From an uncultured Sphingobium sp. (GTDB taxonomy: Bacteria > Pseudomonadota > Alphaproteobacteria > Sphingomonadales > Sphingomonadaceae), in assembly GCA_913773715.1 (NCBI GenBank), contig CAJYHD010000194.1, positions 1 to 8,881 on the forward strand: a stretch of DNA of 8,881 nucleotides, in the 5' to 3' direction. Numbering within the stretch: the stretch's first letter is position 1; each line of letters starts with the position of its first letter. The notes below the pieces were generated by a model. The model ran no database searches and had not been told where the DNA came from. It was given only the letters and a program-made list of their open reading frames with translations. Shown piece by piece: positions 1 through 7,140 of this stretch. The position numbers and the translations under genes were made by a program.

Positions 1-258
1 AGCAATTGCTTCGGCCCGCTCAACCAGATCACGACCGGCACCGGGCTCGGAGAGGTCGCCTGCCAGTTCATGCACTGCACCGCCGCTTGCGGCGATCTGG
101 CGTTGCACGGCTTCAGCAGCTCCTGGCTTCACGCCATGGAGGATGACGCGAGCGCCCGCTCCCGCCAACCCCTGCGCAATGGCGGCGCCGATGCCGCGGC
201 TCGAACCCGTGACGAGTGCCGTACGGCCTTTCAGTCCAAAGACACTTTCGAGCTGCAT
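1..258 (-). CDS. Classical SDR-family NAD(P)-dependent oxidoreductase, N-terminal 86 residues (3' end beyond window)
   Basis: Seen: the first 86 codons of a Rossmann-fold protein whose frame is still open at the window edge. The glycine-rich cofactor loop TGSSRGIG is at residues 17-24, the second strand ends VILHG near residues 38-42, and Asp68 in GDLS matches the conserved Asp that contacts adenine. Known: this pattern defines the classical short-chain dehydrogenase/reductase family, cytosolic enzymes of about 250 residues that interconvert alcohols and ketones or sugars and lactones. The catalytic Ser-Tyr-Lys lies outside the window, so activity cannot be confirmed. The ATG is preceded by AAAGGA with a 7-nt spacer, and this ribosome-binding site sits inside the last two codons of the upstream regulator-lactonase gene. 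The gap to that gene's stop is 4 nt, so the two are probably co-translated. Inferred: it may be the sugar dehydrogenase that makes the lactone opened by the neighbouring SMP-30 domain. Coenzyme preference is not clear. Confidence 0.9.
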   Translation of the reverse strand, partial: MQLESVFGLKGRTALVTGSSRGIGAAIAQGLAGAGARVILHGVKPGAAEAVQRQIAASGGAVHELAGDLSEPGAGRDLVERAEAIA

Positions 259-262
259 CTAT

Positions 263-1945
263 TTATCCTTTGAAGACAAATATGCCGGCGCCGGTGGTTC
301 CGGGGCGGCAGGAGAATAGTCCGCCGGAGAGCGGCGCGTCGGCAAGCGTGGACGCCGGCAGGCGCGTACGTGCACTTGTGATGAAAAGTGTCGACAAATC
401 TGGCCCGCCGAAAGCGATGCTGGTGGGGCGTGGAACCGGCATATCGATCACCTGATCCAGCTTCCCGCTAGGAAGGTACCGGCGCACCGACCAGCCGTCC
501 CAAATCGCGCACCAGACGCCTCCCTCTGCATCGACAGCAAGACCGTCGGGCCGACCGTCAGCGACAGGGATGCGCGCGAACTCGCGACGGTTCGACAGCG
601 ACCCGGTCAATGGGTTGCAGTCGTAGGCATGTATCAGACCAGGGACAGTGTCAACGAAGTAGAACGTCCCCCCATCGGGGCTCCAACCGAGGCCGTTGGA
701 AACTACGATTCCGCTCTCCTTTGGTTCGAAAGCCCCATCGGAATTAATACGATAGAGCGCACCCGTAGGCTTCGATGCATCGATGCGCATCGATCCGACC
801 CATATTGCCCCATCGGGCCCGCATTTGGCGTCGTTCAGACGATTGTCGGCAATGTCCGCCTCTGGGCTGACAAATGGTGTCAGCCGTCCGGAAGCGAAAT
901 CGAGCCACTCTAAGCCGTCCTGCGACGCCACGAGCAATCGTCCTCCATTGACCGGGATGACCGCACTGACAAGCTTCCCGGTCTCACAGGTTTCGTTGCG
1001 CCCAGTGGCCGGATCAAAGCGGTGCACGGCCGGATGGAGAATATCCACCCAGTACAGGGCTTGTTCCGCTTCGTGCCAGGCTGGGCTCTCCCCCAGCTGG
1101 GCACCCCAGGGTAGCGTGCAACTGAGCTCAGCGTTAGGGCGACCCGTTGCTGAACGCGGGCGTGGTCGTGAGCTGATTGCCACTGCCCCGGCTGCGCCTG
1201 TGATCCGCCGAGCAGCGGCAATCAGTTCGCGACCAGTGGGATGAATATTGGAGGGATCGAGCCGCGATGACGGCCCCAATGCGACGAGCACGCCCATCGG
1301 GGTATTGTCGCGGCCCATAACAGGGGCAGCCACCGAATTTACTCCGGGTAGATGCTCCTCATAAGAAATTGAATACCCTCGCGCCCGCGTCAATGTGAGA
1401 TCGGCCTGAAGCGCCTCAAGGGTGGTGATGGTTTTGGCTGTCTGCAAGTCGAGCGCCAAGCGATCCAGCAGGGTACGACCAACTGAAGGATCCTGGAAGG
1501 CGAGTAGCGCCTTGCCGGGCGCCGTGCAATGAAGCGGAACGCGACGCCCCACTTCGACGCGCACCGAAAGACCATTCGGCGAGCGCTCCGCGAGATACTG
1601 CGTCATCGTGCCGTCAAGCTTGCAGAGCGCCACCGTCTCCCCGAGTTCGGCCGCGAGACGCTCGAGTTCCGGCGTTGCCGCAGAGACGAGATCGAAGCTC
1701 TCCCAGACCTTGTGGGACATTTCCAGAAAGCGCTGGCCGAGAACATAGGTGCCACGTGCCTCATCCTGGCGGACGAGACCATAAGCGATGAGCGTGCGTA
1801 GGATTCGCGCAAAGGTCGGCTTTGGCAGACCAGACGCGCGCAACAGATCCGCAAACCTTAACGGCTCCGGCGCGTCGGCAACCATGTCAAGCAGCGTCAG
1901 TCCCTTGGACAGCGCTGCCGTGCCACCCGGCGTCTCCGGTTTCAT
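263..1945 (-). CDS. IclR-family transcriptional regulator fused to an SMP-30/gluconolactonase-like domain
   Basis: Seen: one uninterrupted 560-residue frame holding two complete modules. Residues about 10-60 form the IclR winged helix-turn-helix (ALSKGLTLLD, then GLPKPTFARILRTL). Residues about 75-253 form the IclR effector domain, with the typical PLHCTAPGKALLAF near 137-150 and YSISYEEHLPGV at 191-202. Residues 254-278 are an Arg/Pro/Ser-rich linker. Residues 279-560 are a full SMP-30/regucalcin/gluconolactonase beta-propeller. Its expected metal ligands are present as Glu286 (LGESPAW), Asn417 (VSNGLGW) and Asp467 (RPDGLAVD), plus Asn371 in RLNDAKCGPDG. Known: IclR proteins are usually about 260 residues and sense small metabolites; SMP-30 proteins hydrolyse sugar lactones using a divalent metal. 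Inferred: it regulates this operon and opens, or senses, a pathway lactone. The ATG at 1945 makes an ATGA overlap with the upstream epimerase and has GGAG 8 nt upstream. A longer start at 2017 exists but would read through epimerase coding sequence. Confidence 0.93.
   Translation of the reverse strand: MKPETPGGTAALSKGLTLLDMVADAPEPLRFADLLRASGLPKPTFARILRTLIAYGLVRQDEARGTYVLGQRFLEMSHKVWESFDLVSAATPELERLAAELGETVALCKLDGTMTQYLAERSPNGLSVRVEVGRRVPLHCTAPGKALLAFQDPSVGRTLLDRLALDLQTAKTITTLEALQADLTLTRARGYSISYEEHLPGVNSVAAPVMGRDNTPMGVLVALGPSSRLDPSNIHPTGRELIAAARRITGAAGAVAISSRPRPRSATGRPNAELSCTLPWGAQLGESPAWHEAEQALYWVDILHPAVHRFDPATGRNETCETGKLVSAVIPVNGGRLLVASQDGLEWLDFASGRLTPFVSPEADIADNRLNDAKCGPDGAIWVGSMRIDASKPTGALYRINSDGAFEPKESGIVVSNGLGWSPDGGTFYFVDTVPGLIHAYDCNPLTGSLSNRREFARIPVADGRPDGLAVDAEGGVWCAIWDGWSVRRYLPSGKLDQVIDMPVPRPTSIAFGGPDLSTLFITSARTRLPASTLADAPLSGGLFSCRPGTTGAGIFVFKG
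266..271 (-). promoter_or_regulatory. Ribosome-binding site of the SDR gene, inside the end of the preceding gene
   Basis: On the minus strand AAAGGA lies 7 nt before the SDR ATG at 258. It coincides with the Lys-Gly codons that end the regulator-lactonase gene, directly before its TAA stop. This placement fixes the SDR start and implies translational coupling. Confidence 0.6.
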
Positions 1946-2925
1946 TGCCCCTGCTCCATCGCGCCTCGCCGCCGCCTTGCGGCCGCCGCGTCGTCCAGCA
2001 TCCGGTCCATCGTCCATTGCGCTTCAAACCCCAAGGTGTTTCTGATCCGCTCGTTGGACGTATGGTAATAGACGCCGTCGCCGGGAAAATCGACTGTCAC
2101 GATGGGAAGGCCGGTCAGCGACGAAATCTTCGGCAGAAGCTCCGCAAAATCGACCGGTTCATCGGCACCCAGATTGAAGGTGCCACCTGCGGCCTTCGGA
2201 TGGTCGAGAGCGAGCAGGATGCCCGCCACCATGTCACGTGTATCGGTTATATGCATGCGGAACGGTCGGCCGTTTTCATTTCGCGCGAGTATATGCGATG
2301 GCTCTCCGATATCGTGAGATTGCAGCAAGTCGGCGATGGCTGTGTTTCCAAAACTCAATTGCTGGCGAATACGCGGGCGCAGGAAAAACCGAGGACCGGA
2401 AAAGAAACTCTCCTCATCTAGCAGTTCCCCTGCATCCTGCGTGTGAGAGAAACGCAGGATAACGGTTTCCATGCGATTCAGCCGCTGATGAAAGTGGACC
2501 AGCTCTTCTCCCAGCAGCTTCGTAAGACCATAGGGCGAATTTGGCCGAAGCGGGTGATCTTCGGTAATTGGTAGGAACTCCGGACGGTTTTCCGGGTACA
2601 CCTCACCGGAAGAAGCAAAGATGAACCGCCGCACTCCAGCCAATGAGGCCGCGTCCAGAAGCCGACGTGTGCCCTCGACATTGACAGCGAACATGCTGTC
2701 GCGATCAGCGGCCAACCAGGACATGAAGGCTCCTAGATGCAGGACATCGCTCACGCCGTCCATGGCTTTGAAAATAGCCTCGGCATCTTCGAGCGAACCA
2801 ACAATTTCCTCGCCCCCGGTTCCAGACGGCCTCAAATCAAGGCCGCGAACGATGCGGCCCCGTGAGCGCAATGCCGCTACCACGGCGCGCCCGACACGGC
2901 CTGCCGATCCGGTGACAAGGATCAT
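1942..2925 (-). CDS. NAD-dependent epimerase/dehydratase family protein (extended SDR)
   Basis: Seen: 327 residues. The N-terminal cofactor loop is TGSAGRVG (residues 5-12), and Asp30 follows the second strand (VRGLDLRP), which favours NAD over NADP. The catalytic residues fit Ser105/Ser106 (FIFASSGEVYP) and Tyr132-x-x-x-Lys136 (SPYGLTK). A C-terminal region typical of sugar-nucleotide epimerases includes GGTFNLGADEPV near 247-258. A stretch at about 164-212, containing several Phe and Arg residues, sits between the Rossmann core and the substrate domain. Known: extended SDRs include sugar-nucleotide epimerases and dehydratases, and also uronate or sugar dehydrogenases acting on free sugars. 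Context: the gene has ATGA overlaps at both ends, with the ATPase upstream and the IclR/SMP-30 gene downstream, and GGAG lies 7 nt before its ATG. Inferred: in a catabolic operon, oxidation or epimerisation of the imported sugar or sugar acid is more likely than envelope biosynthesis. The substrate is unknown. Confidence 0.88.
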   Translation of the reverse strand: MILVTGSAGRVGRAVVAALRSRGRIVRGLDLRPSGTGGEEIVGSLEDAEAIFKAMDGVSDVLHLGAFMSWLAADRDSMFAVNVEGTRRLLDAASLAGVRRFIFASSGEVYPENRPEFLPITEDHPLRPNSPYGLTKLLGEELVHFHQRLNRMETVILRFSHTQDAGELLDEESFFSGPRFFLRPRIRQQLSFGNTAIADLLQSHDIGEPSHILARNENGRPFRMHITDTRDMVAGILLALDHPKAAGGTFNLGADEPVDFAELLPKISSLTGLPIVTVDFPGDGVYYHTSNERIRNTLGFEAQWTMDRMLDDAAAARRRRGAMEQGQ

Positions 2926-4004
2926 AGCCGTACTCCGGTCTTCGCGTCGAAGAAGTAAAGCTGAGCAGGATCGAAACCAAGCCTTAGGGCCTCATTGCCA
3001 GGAAGATTGCCGGTGTGCGAGACGCGCGCTATCAGCCCCTTCGACTTACCGTCCTCTCCATCGGCTACCCTTGCGGCTTCGTCGTCGAAGTAAACGTACT
3101 TCTCCGACCCCAAACTTTCCACCAGTGTCGGGCGGACGGTGAAAGTCACGGGCGCGTCGCCCAGGGTCAGGTGCTCAGGTCGCAGACCGACAACCACATT
3201 GCCCTCACGGGCCTTCGCAGATGGCATGGTGATTGTTTGACCAAACAGTTTTAGCGCACCGTTGTGTAGCTCCGCATTCAGAAAATTCATACCCGGCGAG
3301 CCGATGAAACCGGCAACGAAGAGATTGGCCGGATTGTTGAAAAGCTCGTCCGGCCCAGCGATCTGCTGAATGACGCCGCCCTGCATGATAACCACGCGGT
3401 CCGCCATGGTCATGGCTTCCACCTGATCATGTGTGACGTAAACTGTGGTGACGCCGATGCGTTTGTGCAAAGCGCCGATTTCGGCACGCATGTGGACACG
3501 TAGCTTTGCGTCGAGGTTGGACAAGGGCTCATCCATTAGGAAGGCCTGCGGCTGGCGCACGATAGCGCGACCAAGAGCGACGCGCTGACGCTGCCCCCCG
3601 GAGAGGTCCTTGGGCTTACGATCAAGATAGGGCGTTACTTCCAGAATGCGCGCCGCATCGTCTACACGGCGGTCGAGCTCAGCCTTATCGGTGCCGCGCA
3701 TCTTCAGACCGAAGCCAATATTCTGGCGCACGGTCAGATGCGGGTAAAGTGCATAGTTTTGGAACACCATGGCAATATCGCGGTCTCCGGGCGCAAGATC
3801 CGTGACCTCGTTATCACCGATAAAAATTTGTCCCTCGCTGGCCGGCTCGAGACCAGCAAGGATTTTCAGCATTGTCGACTTGCCGCAGCCCGATGGCCCG
3901 ACCAGCACCACGAACTCTCCGTTCTCGATTTCGAGCGAGAACGGCCTGAGCACATTAAGGGCACCATAAGACTTGCTGACGTTGCGAATGGAAATATTGG
4001 CCAT
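2922..4004 (-). CDS. Sugar ABC transporter ATP-binding protein (MalK/UgpC-like)
   Basis: Seen: 360 residues with a complete ABC ATPase: Walker A GPSGCGKST (36-44), Q-loop Gln82 (VFQNYALYPHL), signature LSGGQRQR (134-141), Walker B ending in MDEP (Asp158, Glu159), D-loop SNLDAKLR and switch His192 (YVTHDQ). The C-terminal part (about 235-360) is the OB-fold/TOBE domain of the MalK group, including VVGLRPEHL at 271-279. Length and motif set are normal for the CUT1 family. Known: such subunits form a dimer on the cytoplasmic face and drive import of oligosaccharides, polyols, glycerol-3-phosphate or sugar acids. Automated pipelines often name this group UgpC, but that does not show a glycerol-3-phosphate substrate. 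Context: its ATG is 2 nt after the stop of the second permease, with GGAG 8 nt upstream, and its TGA overlaps the epimerase start. It is probably the only ATPase of the importer encoded upstream. Confidence 0.96.
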   Translation of the reverse strand: MANISIRNVSKSYGALNVLRPFSLEIENGEFVVLVGPSGCGKSTMLKILAGLEPASEGQIFIGDNEVTDLAPGDRDIAMVFQNYALYPHLTVRQNIGFGLKMRGTDKAELDRRVDDAARILEVTPYLDRKPKDLSGGQRQRVALGRAIVRQPQAFLMDEPLSNLDAKLRVHMRAEIGALHKRIGVTTVYVTHDQVEAMTMADRVVIMQGGVIQQIAGPDELFNNPANLFVAGFIGSPGMNFLNAELHNGALKLFGQTITMPSAKAREGNVVVGLRPEHLTLGDAPVTFTVRPTLVESLGSEKYVYFDDEAARVADGEDGKSKGLIARVSHTGNLPGNEALRLGFDPAQLYFFDAKTGVRL

Positions 4005-4006
4005 GC

Positions 4007-4837
4007 TTATTTCTCCGCGCCAGCGGTCAGGCCGCCGACCAAATAACGTTCAAGGAACAGGTAGATTGCGATGATCGGCAGCGCGATGAACACGGATGCG
4101 GCGGAAATGTCATTCCAGTAGGTGACGTATTCGCCTTGCATCGTGGTGATGCCGAGATTAGCCGTCCAATTGTCCGGCGAGTTGACGAGAAAGGTGCGGG
4201 CATAGGCATAGTCGGCCCAACTCAGCACGAAGGCATAGAGTGCGGTGGCGGCCAGACCGGGCGTTGCGATGGGAAGCACAACGCGCACCATCGCGCCAAC
4301 TGGTGAACAGCCGTCGACCATGGCGGCCTGTTCCAGTTCTTTAGGAATCGTATCGAAATAGCCTTTTAGCATCCATGTGGCGAACGGAATGATCATAGTC
4401 GAATGCGCCAGCACCAGCGTCCACAGGCTACCGATCAGGCCGAAGCTGGAGAAGATCGAAAACAGCGGTATGACCAGCAAGGTTGCGGGCAACATCTTCG
4501 CCGTCAGAACGAAGAGACCCATAGTCGCGCCGCCCCTCATGGAATAACGCGATAGCGCGTAACCGGCGCTGACCGAAACCAGCATCGACAGCGCCACAGA
4601 ACCGATGGCCGCCAGCATCGAATTCCAGAGCCAGAGCAGGATAGGTTTTGCGGCCCAGACACGGGCGAATATGTCCCACTGCGCGTCTTCCGGCCAGAAG
4701 GTCGGCGGCAGTCGGTATAGCTCATCAGTGGTGGATAGCGCCGTGACGAGAAGCCAGTAGACCGGGAAGAGGATCATGACCAGCGTGAAGATGACGGTCG
4801 CGTAGAGAGCAAGGCTCTGTAAAAATGTCCGTTTCAT
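4007..4837 (-). CDS. Sugar ABC transporter permease, MalG-like (second membrane subunit)
   Basis: Seen: 276 residues with six hydrophobic segments at about 9-32, 67-92, 104-127, 137-156, 191-213 and 246-264. A short cytoplasmic N-terminus leads directly into the first segment, as in MalG-type subunits. The EAA loop that contacts the ATPase is at about 167-190 (ELEQAAMVDG followed by the PxG-ending helix VVLPIATPG). Known: MalG/LacG/UgpE-type permeases pair with a MalF-type subunit to form the translocation path in the inner membrane. The start is taken as the ATG at 4837. One codon earlier an in-frame TTG could also serve, but GAGGGGG lies 5 nt before the ATG and favours it. Context: 10 nt separate it from the upstream permease stop and 2 nt from the downstream ATPase start, so all three transporter core genes are probably co-translated. 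Confidence 0.95.
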   Translation of the reverse strand: MKRTFLQSLALYATVIFTLVMILFPVYWLLVTALSTTDELYRLPPTFWPEDAQWDIFARVWAAKPILLWLWNSMLAAIGSVALSMLVSVSAGYALSRYSMRGGATMGLFVLTAKMLPATLLVIPLFSIFSSFGLIGSLWTLVLAHSTMIIPFATWMLKGYFDTIPKELEQAAMVDGCSPVGAMVRVVLPIATPGLAATALYAFVLSWADYAYARTFLVNSPDNWTANLGITTMQGEYVTYWNDISAASVFIALPIIAIYLFLERYLVGGLTAGAEK

Positions 4838-4842
4838 CAAAG

Positions 4843-4849
4843 CCCCCTC
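4843..4849 (-). promoter_or_regulatory. Ribosome-binding site deciding the MalG-like permease start
   Basis: On the minus strand GAGGGGG overlaps the TGA stop of the upstream permease and ends 5 nt before the ATG at 4837. That spacing suits the ATG better than the TTG at 4840, so the protein is called without the extra first residue. Confidence 0.55.
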
Positions 4850-5774
4850 AATAGATCGATTTCGAACGCCGGCCGAGCATCAACAGGCTCGCGACGATGC
4901 AGATCACCAGCGTCAACACGCCGACAGCGGCGGCGCGGCCGAAATTGTGATACTGGAAGGCCTGGTCATAGGTCATGATGGACAGCGTCTGCGTCGAACG
5001 CAGCGGCCCGCCACCGGTCAGAACCTTGATAATCGAAAAGTCGCGGAACACCCACAGCAGCGTCAGCACCAGCGTCACGCCTAGAACCGGCATCAACAGC
5101 GGCATTGTGATCCAGCGGAACCGCTGCCACACACTCGCGCCATCTACCTTGGCGGCCGCGTAATAATCAGCGGGAATGGATTGTAGACCGGCAAGGCACA
5201 TGATCGACACGAAGGGAAAGCCCTTCCACACCATGGTAATGGCAACGGCCCAAAAGGCCGCCGTGGAACTACTGACCCAAGGTATCATCTGGTCGGTAAA
5301 ACCGAGCTTGATCGACAGCCAGCCGAACAGGCCAAAGGACGTGTCGAACATCCACGCAAAGATGACAACCGCAATGATCTCCGGCACGGCCCAAGGCAGT
5401 GCCATTCCCAGCCGCGCGACGGCTCGCCCCTTGAAGCGATTGTTGGCGAGAAGCGCCGTGCTCAGACCAACGGCAACGCTGCCTGCGGTGACGACAATCA
5501 CCAGCTTCAGTGTTACCCAACACGCCAACCAGAATTCCGGCGACGAAAACAGCCAATTATAATTGGCAAGGGAGAATGGACGGCCAGCCCCGCCGAGCCG
5601 CGGTATCTTGACCTGCTGAAACGACAGGTCGATGGCCAGAACGAGCGGCCAGACGATGATGGCGGCAACCATCAGGACCGCGGGCGCGATCAGAATATAG
5701 CCGAGGAGATGTTGTCGGCTAGGACGCGCAAGATCGAAAAACTTGCGACGCCCAGCCTGAACGGGTTCGGTCAT
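4848..5774 (-). CDS. Sugar ABC transporter permease, MalF-like (first membrane subunit)
   Basis: Seen: 308 residues. A charged cytoplasmic N-terminus (about 1-22) is followed by hydrophobic segments at about 25-47, 85-110, 118-142, 173-197, 225-245 and 281-302. A periplasmic loop between the first two includes FSLANYNWLF (67-76), a common element of UgpA/LacF-type permeases. The EAA loop is at about 203-227 (DYYAAAKVDGASVWQRFRW, then ITMPLLMPV). Length is normal for the six-segment members of the family, which lack the extra N-terminal segments of E. coli MalF. Known: it forms the membrane heterodimer with the MalG-like subunit and binds the ATPase through the EAA loop. The ATG at 5774 has a near-ideal AGGAGGA site 6 nt upstream. 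The gene starts 70 nt after the binding-protein stop, the widest gap in the window. Confidence 0.95.
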   Translation of the reverse strand: MTEPVQAGRRKFFDLARPSRQHLLGYILIAPAVLMVAAIIVWPLVLAIDLSFQQVKIPRLGGAGRPFSLANYNWLFSSPEFWLACWVTLKLVIVVTAGSVAVGLSTALLANNRFKGRAVARLGMALPWAVPEIIAVVIFAWMFDTSFGLFGWLSIKLGFTDQMIPWVSSSTAAFWAVAITMVWKGFPFVSIMCLAGLQSIPADYYAAAKVDGASVWQRFRWITMPLLMPVLGVTLVLTLLWVFRDFSIIKVLTGGGPLRSTQTLSIMTYDQAFQYHNFGRAAAVGVLTLVICIVASLLMLGRRSKSIY

Positions 5775-5780
5775 GGATGG

Positions 5781-5787
5781 TCCTCCT
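5781..5787 (-). promoter_or_regulatory. Strong ribosome-binding site of the MalF-like permease
   Basis: AGGAGGA on the minus strand lies 6 nt before the ATG at 5774. It supports the chosen start and independent initiation after the 70-nt gap. Confidence 0.65.
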
Positions 5788-5804
5788 GCCGGATGCGAAT
5801 GGTG

Positions 5805-5832
5805 GCCAACAGCCCTTCAAATGGGCAATGGC
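5805..5832 (-). promoter_or_regulatory. Possible RNA stem-loop in the gap between binding protein and permease
   Basis: On the minus strand GCCA and GCCC pair with GGGC and TGGC further on. This gives two 4-bp stems separated by a small 2x3 internal loop, capped by a 7-nt loop. No T-tract follows, so it does not look like an intrinsic terminator. In binding-protein transporter operons such hairpins can stabilise the upstream mRNA, so that binding protein is made in excess over permease. That role here is inferred from position only, and the structure is modest. Confidence 0.3.
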
Positions 5833-5844
5833 AAAACGACGGGA

Positions 5845-7116
5845 TTAACCCTTAATGGCTTCGGCCTTGGCCTGCATGGTTTTGGCCACTTCTGCCGGAT
5901 CGAGATCCTGAATGATCATCCTCTGGCTTTCTTCCATCACCATCTTGCTAAACTCATTGTAGAAGAGCTCAAGTCCAGTCGGGATGCGGTCGATCCCCGC
6001 ATCGGATGCGGCCTTCATCGTCTCGATCAGCACAGGAAAATGTGGGATGGTCTTCTCCACACCCGAGACGTCGGCAGTCGGGCTTGGCGGCGTATTCCCG
6101 CCGAGGGTGGCGTAGCTGCGCTGGAATTCTGGTGACATCGTCAACTTGATAAAATCCCATACAAGGGCTTTCTGGTCGTCGGGGATATCAGCCGGCATGG
6201 CCAGCACGTTGGATGAACCGCCGAGCGGCGGGTGAAGCGGCGGAGCGACATAAACGATGTCAGCCTTGGCCGAACCCTTTTCGGTTGTACCGTAGAGCCA
6301 CGGTCCATCGAGGCGCATCGCCATTTTGCCATCGGCAAAAAGCTTGCGCACGTCGCTGGCGCTCATATCCACTGGGCTGACGCCGCTCTTCATCACGGTT
6401 TTCCAGCGTGAAAGACCCTCGACCATTTGTGGCGTGTCGATGGTGATGTTGCCATCCTTGTCCGTCCAGTAGGCTCCGGCGTCGAGGATGTAGTTCAGCA
6501 TCTCTGTCAGATATTGGCCCGGACCGCCCTTGGTTTCATGGCCAGTGCCGAACTGATCGACAATGCCGTCGCCGTTCAGATCTTTCGTTGTCGCTTTCGC
6601 AGCGGCCAGGAACTCATCATAGGTCTTCGGAACCGCGACGCCCGCCTCATCTAAAATCTTTTTATTGTAAGCCATCACGAACCCGAAATAGTTGGTCATG
6701 ATGCAGACGGTTTCTCCATTCCATTCGCATTTTTGCTGTCCGGCCCAACCCTTCATGTCGATGCCGTCCTTCTTCAGCCAAGGATCGAGAGGCTCGAGCC
6801 ACCCGCTATCGGCAAACATCTGAAACTCGAAAGACGCCAGATGCACGATTTGCGGTGGCTGATTGGCCGCAAAAAGCGTCGTCATCGTATCTGCGTAGGA
6901 ACTACGCTCAGCTTTGGTGAACTCGATTTTCACGCCCGGATGCTGATTCTCGAAGGCGGCGATGGCGGAACGCCACCATTCGCCGGTACCGGCATCGTCG
7001 GTTTGCCAAGAGATGAATTTCAGCACCGTATCAGCCATGGCAGGCGCAAATGCGCCCATTGTCATCAGCATCGCGGTCGCTGTGCCAAGCGCCAGCTTCT
7101 TTATTCCTTTGGTCAT
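5845..7116 (-). CDS. Periplasmic substrate-binding protein of a sugar ABC transporter (MalE/UgpB-like, extracellular solute-binding protein family 1)
   Basis: Seen: 423 residues. The signal peptide has Lys at positions 3, 6 and 7, a hydrophobic core, and a probable cleavage after AMA at residue 28, leaving a mature protein beginning DTVLKFISW. There is no lipobox Cys, so it should be soluble in the periplasm. Family features include FENQHPGVKIEF (55-66), the Asp/Asn/Gly loop DLNGDGIVDQFG (179-190), which resembles a calcium-binding loop, KLFADGKMAMRLDGPW (258-273) and the C-terminal AxxGGNTPP element (336-344). Cys130 and Cys138 lie close together and could form a disulfide in the periplasm. 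Known: family 1 binding proteins capture oligosaccharides, sugar acids, polyols or glycerol phosphates for CUT1 importers. The substrate cannot be read from the sequence. The start has GGAGGAGGA just upstream and follows the dehydratase stop by 24 nt. It is the first transporter gene in transcription order. Confidence 0.96.
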   Translation of the reverse strand: MTKGIKKLALGTATAMLMTMGAFAPAMADTVLKFISWQTDDAGTGEWWRSAIAAFENQHPGVKIEFTKAERSSYADTMTTLFAANQPPQIVHLASFEFQMFADSGWLEPLDPWLKKDGIDMKGWAGQQKCEWNGETVCIMTNYFGFVMAYNKKILDEAGVAVPKTYDEFLAAAKATTKDLNGDGIVDQFGTGHETKGGPGQYLTEMLNYILDAGAYWTDKDGNITIDTPQMVEGLSRWKTVMKSGVSPVDMSASDVRKLFADGKMAMRLDGPWLYGTTEKGSAKADIVYVAPPLHPPLGGSSNVLAMPADIPDDQKALVWDFIKLTMSPEFQRSYATLGGNTPPSPTADVSGVEKTIPHFPVLIETMKAASDAGIDRIPTGLELFYNEFSKMVMEESQRMIIQDLDPAEVAKTMQAKAEAIKG

Positions 7117-7120
7117 GGGT

Positions 7121-7129
7121 TCCTCCTCC
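7121..7129 (-). promoter_or_regulatory. Very strong ribosome-binding site of the substrate-binding protein
   Basis: GGAGGAGGA on the minus strand ends 4 nt before the ATG at 7116 and allows two Shine-Dalgarno registers, GGAGG and AGGAGGA. This fits the high expression usual for periplasmic binding proteins. Confidence 0.6.
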
Positions 7130-7140
7130 AGAAAACCAGT

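Larger units (their letters stand above)
5775..5844. other. Largest intergenic gap in the window (70 nt)
   Basis: This gap between the binding-protein stop and the MalF-like permease start holds the permease ribosome-binding site and a possible stem-loop. I see no convincing -35/-10 pair and no T-tract. No stretch over 300 bases in the window lacks a gene. Confidence 0.6.

Noticed and set aside
1112..1186. Possible frameshift or assembly error joining two separate genes at the linker
   Set aside because: There is no stop, no obvious homopolymer slip and no internal ATG with a ribosome-binding site. Both modules are complete and in the same frame, so a genuine fusion is the simpler reading; raw reads would settle it.
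1943..2017. An N-terminal extension of 24 residues on the IclR/SMP-30 protein, starting at an ATG at 2017
   Set aside because: The extension is Arg/Gly/Ala-rich, unlike IclR N-termini, and lies wholly in another frame of the epimerase gene. The ATG at 1945 forms an ATGA overlap and has a suitable GGAG.
1822..2421. A 199-codon open frame on the plus strand across the regulator/epimerase junction
   Set aside because: It spans antisense to two conserved genes, has no recognisable domain and no clear ribosome-binding site, and its composition looks like a shadow frame.
4838..4840. TTG as the start of the MalG-like permease
   Set aside because: An ATG follows immediately and has better spacing from GAGGGGG; the difference is one residue.
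5176..5562. A 128-codon plus-strand open frame opposite the MalF-like permease
   Set aside because: It is a shadow of membrane-protein coding sequence with no family features.
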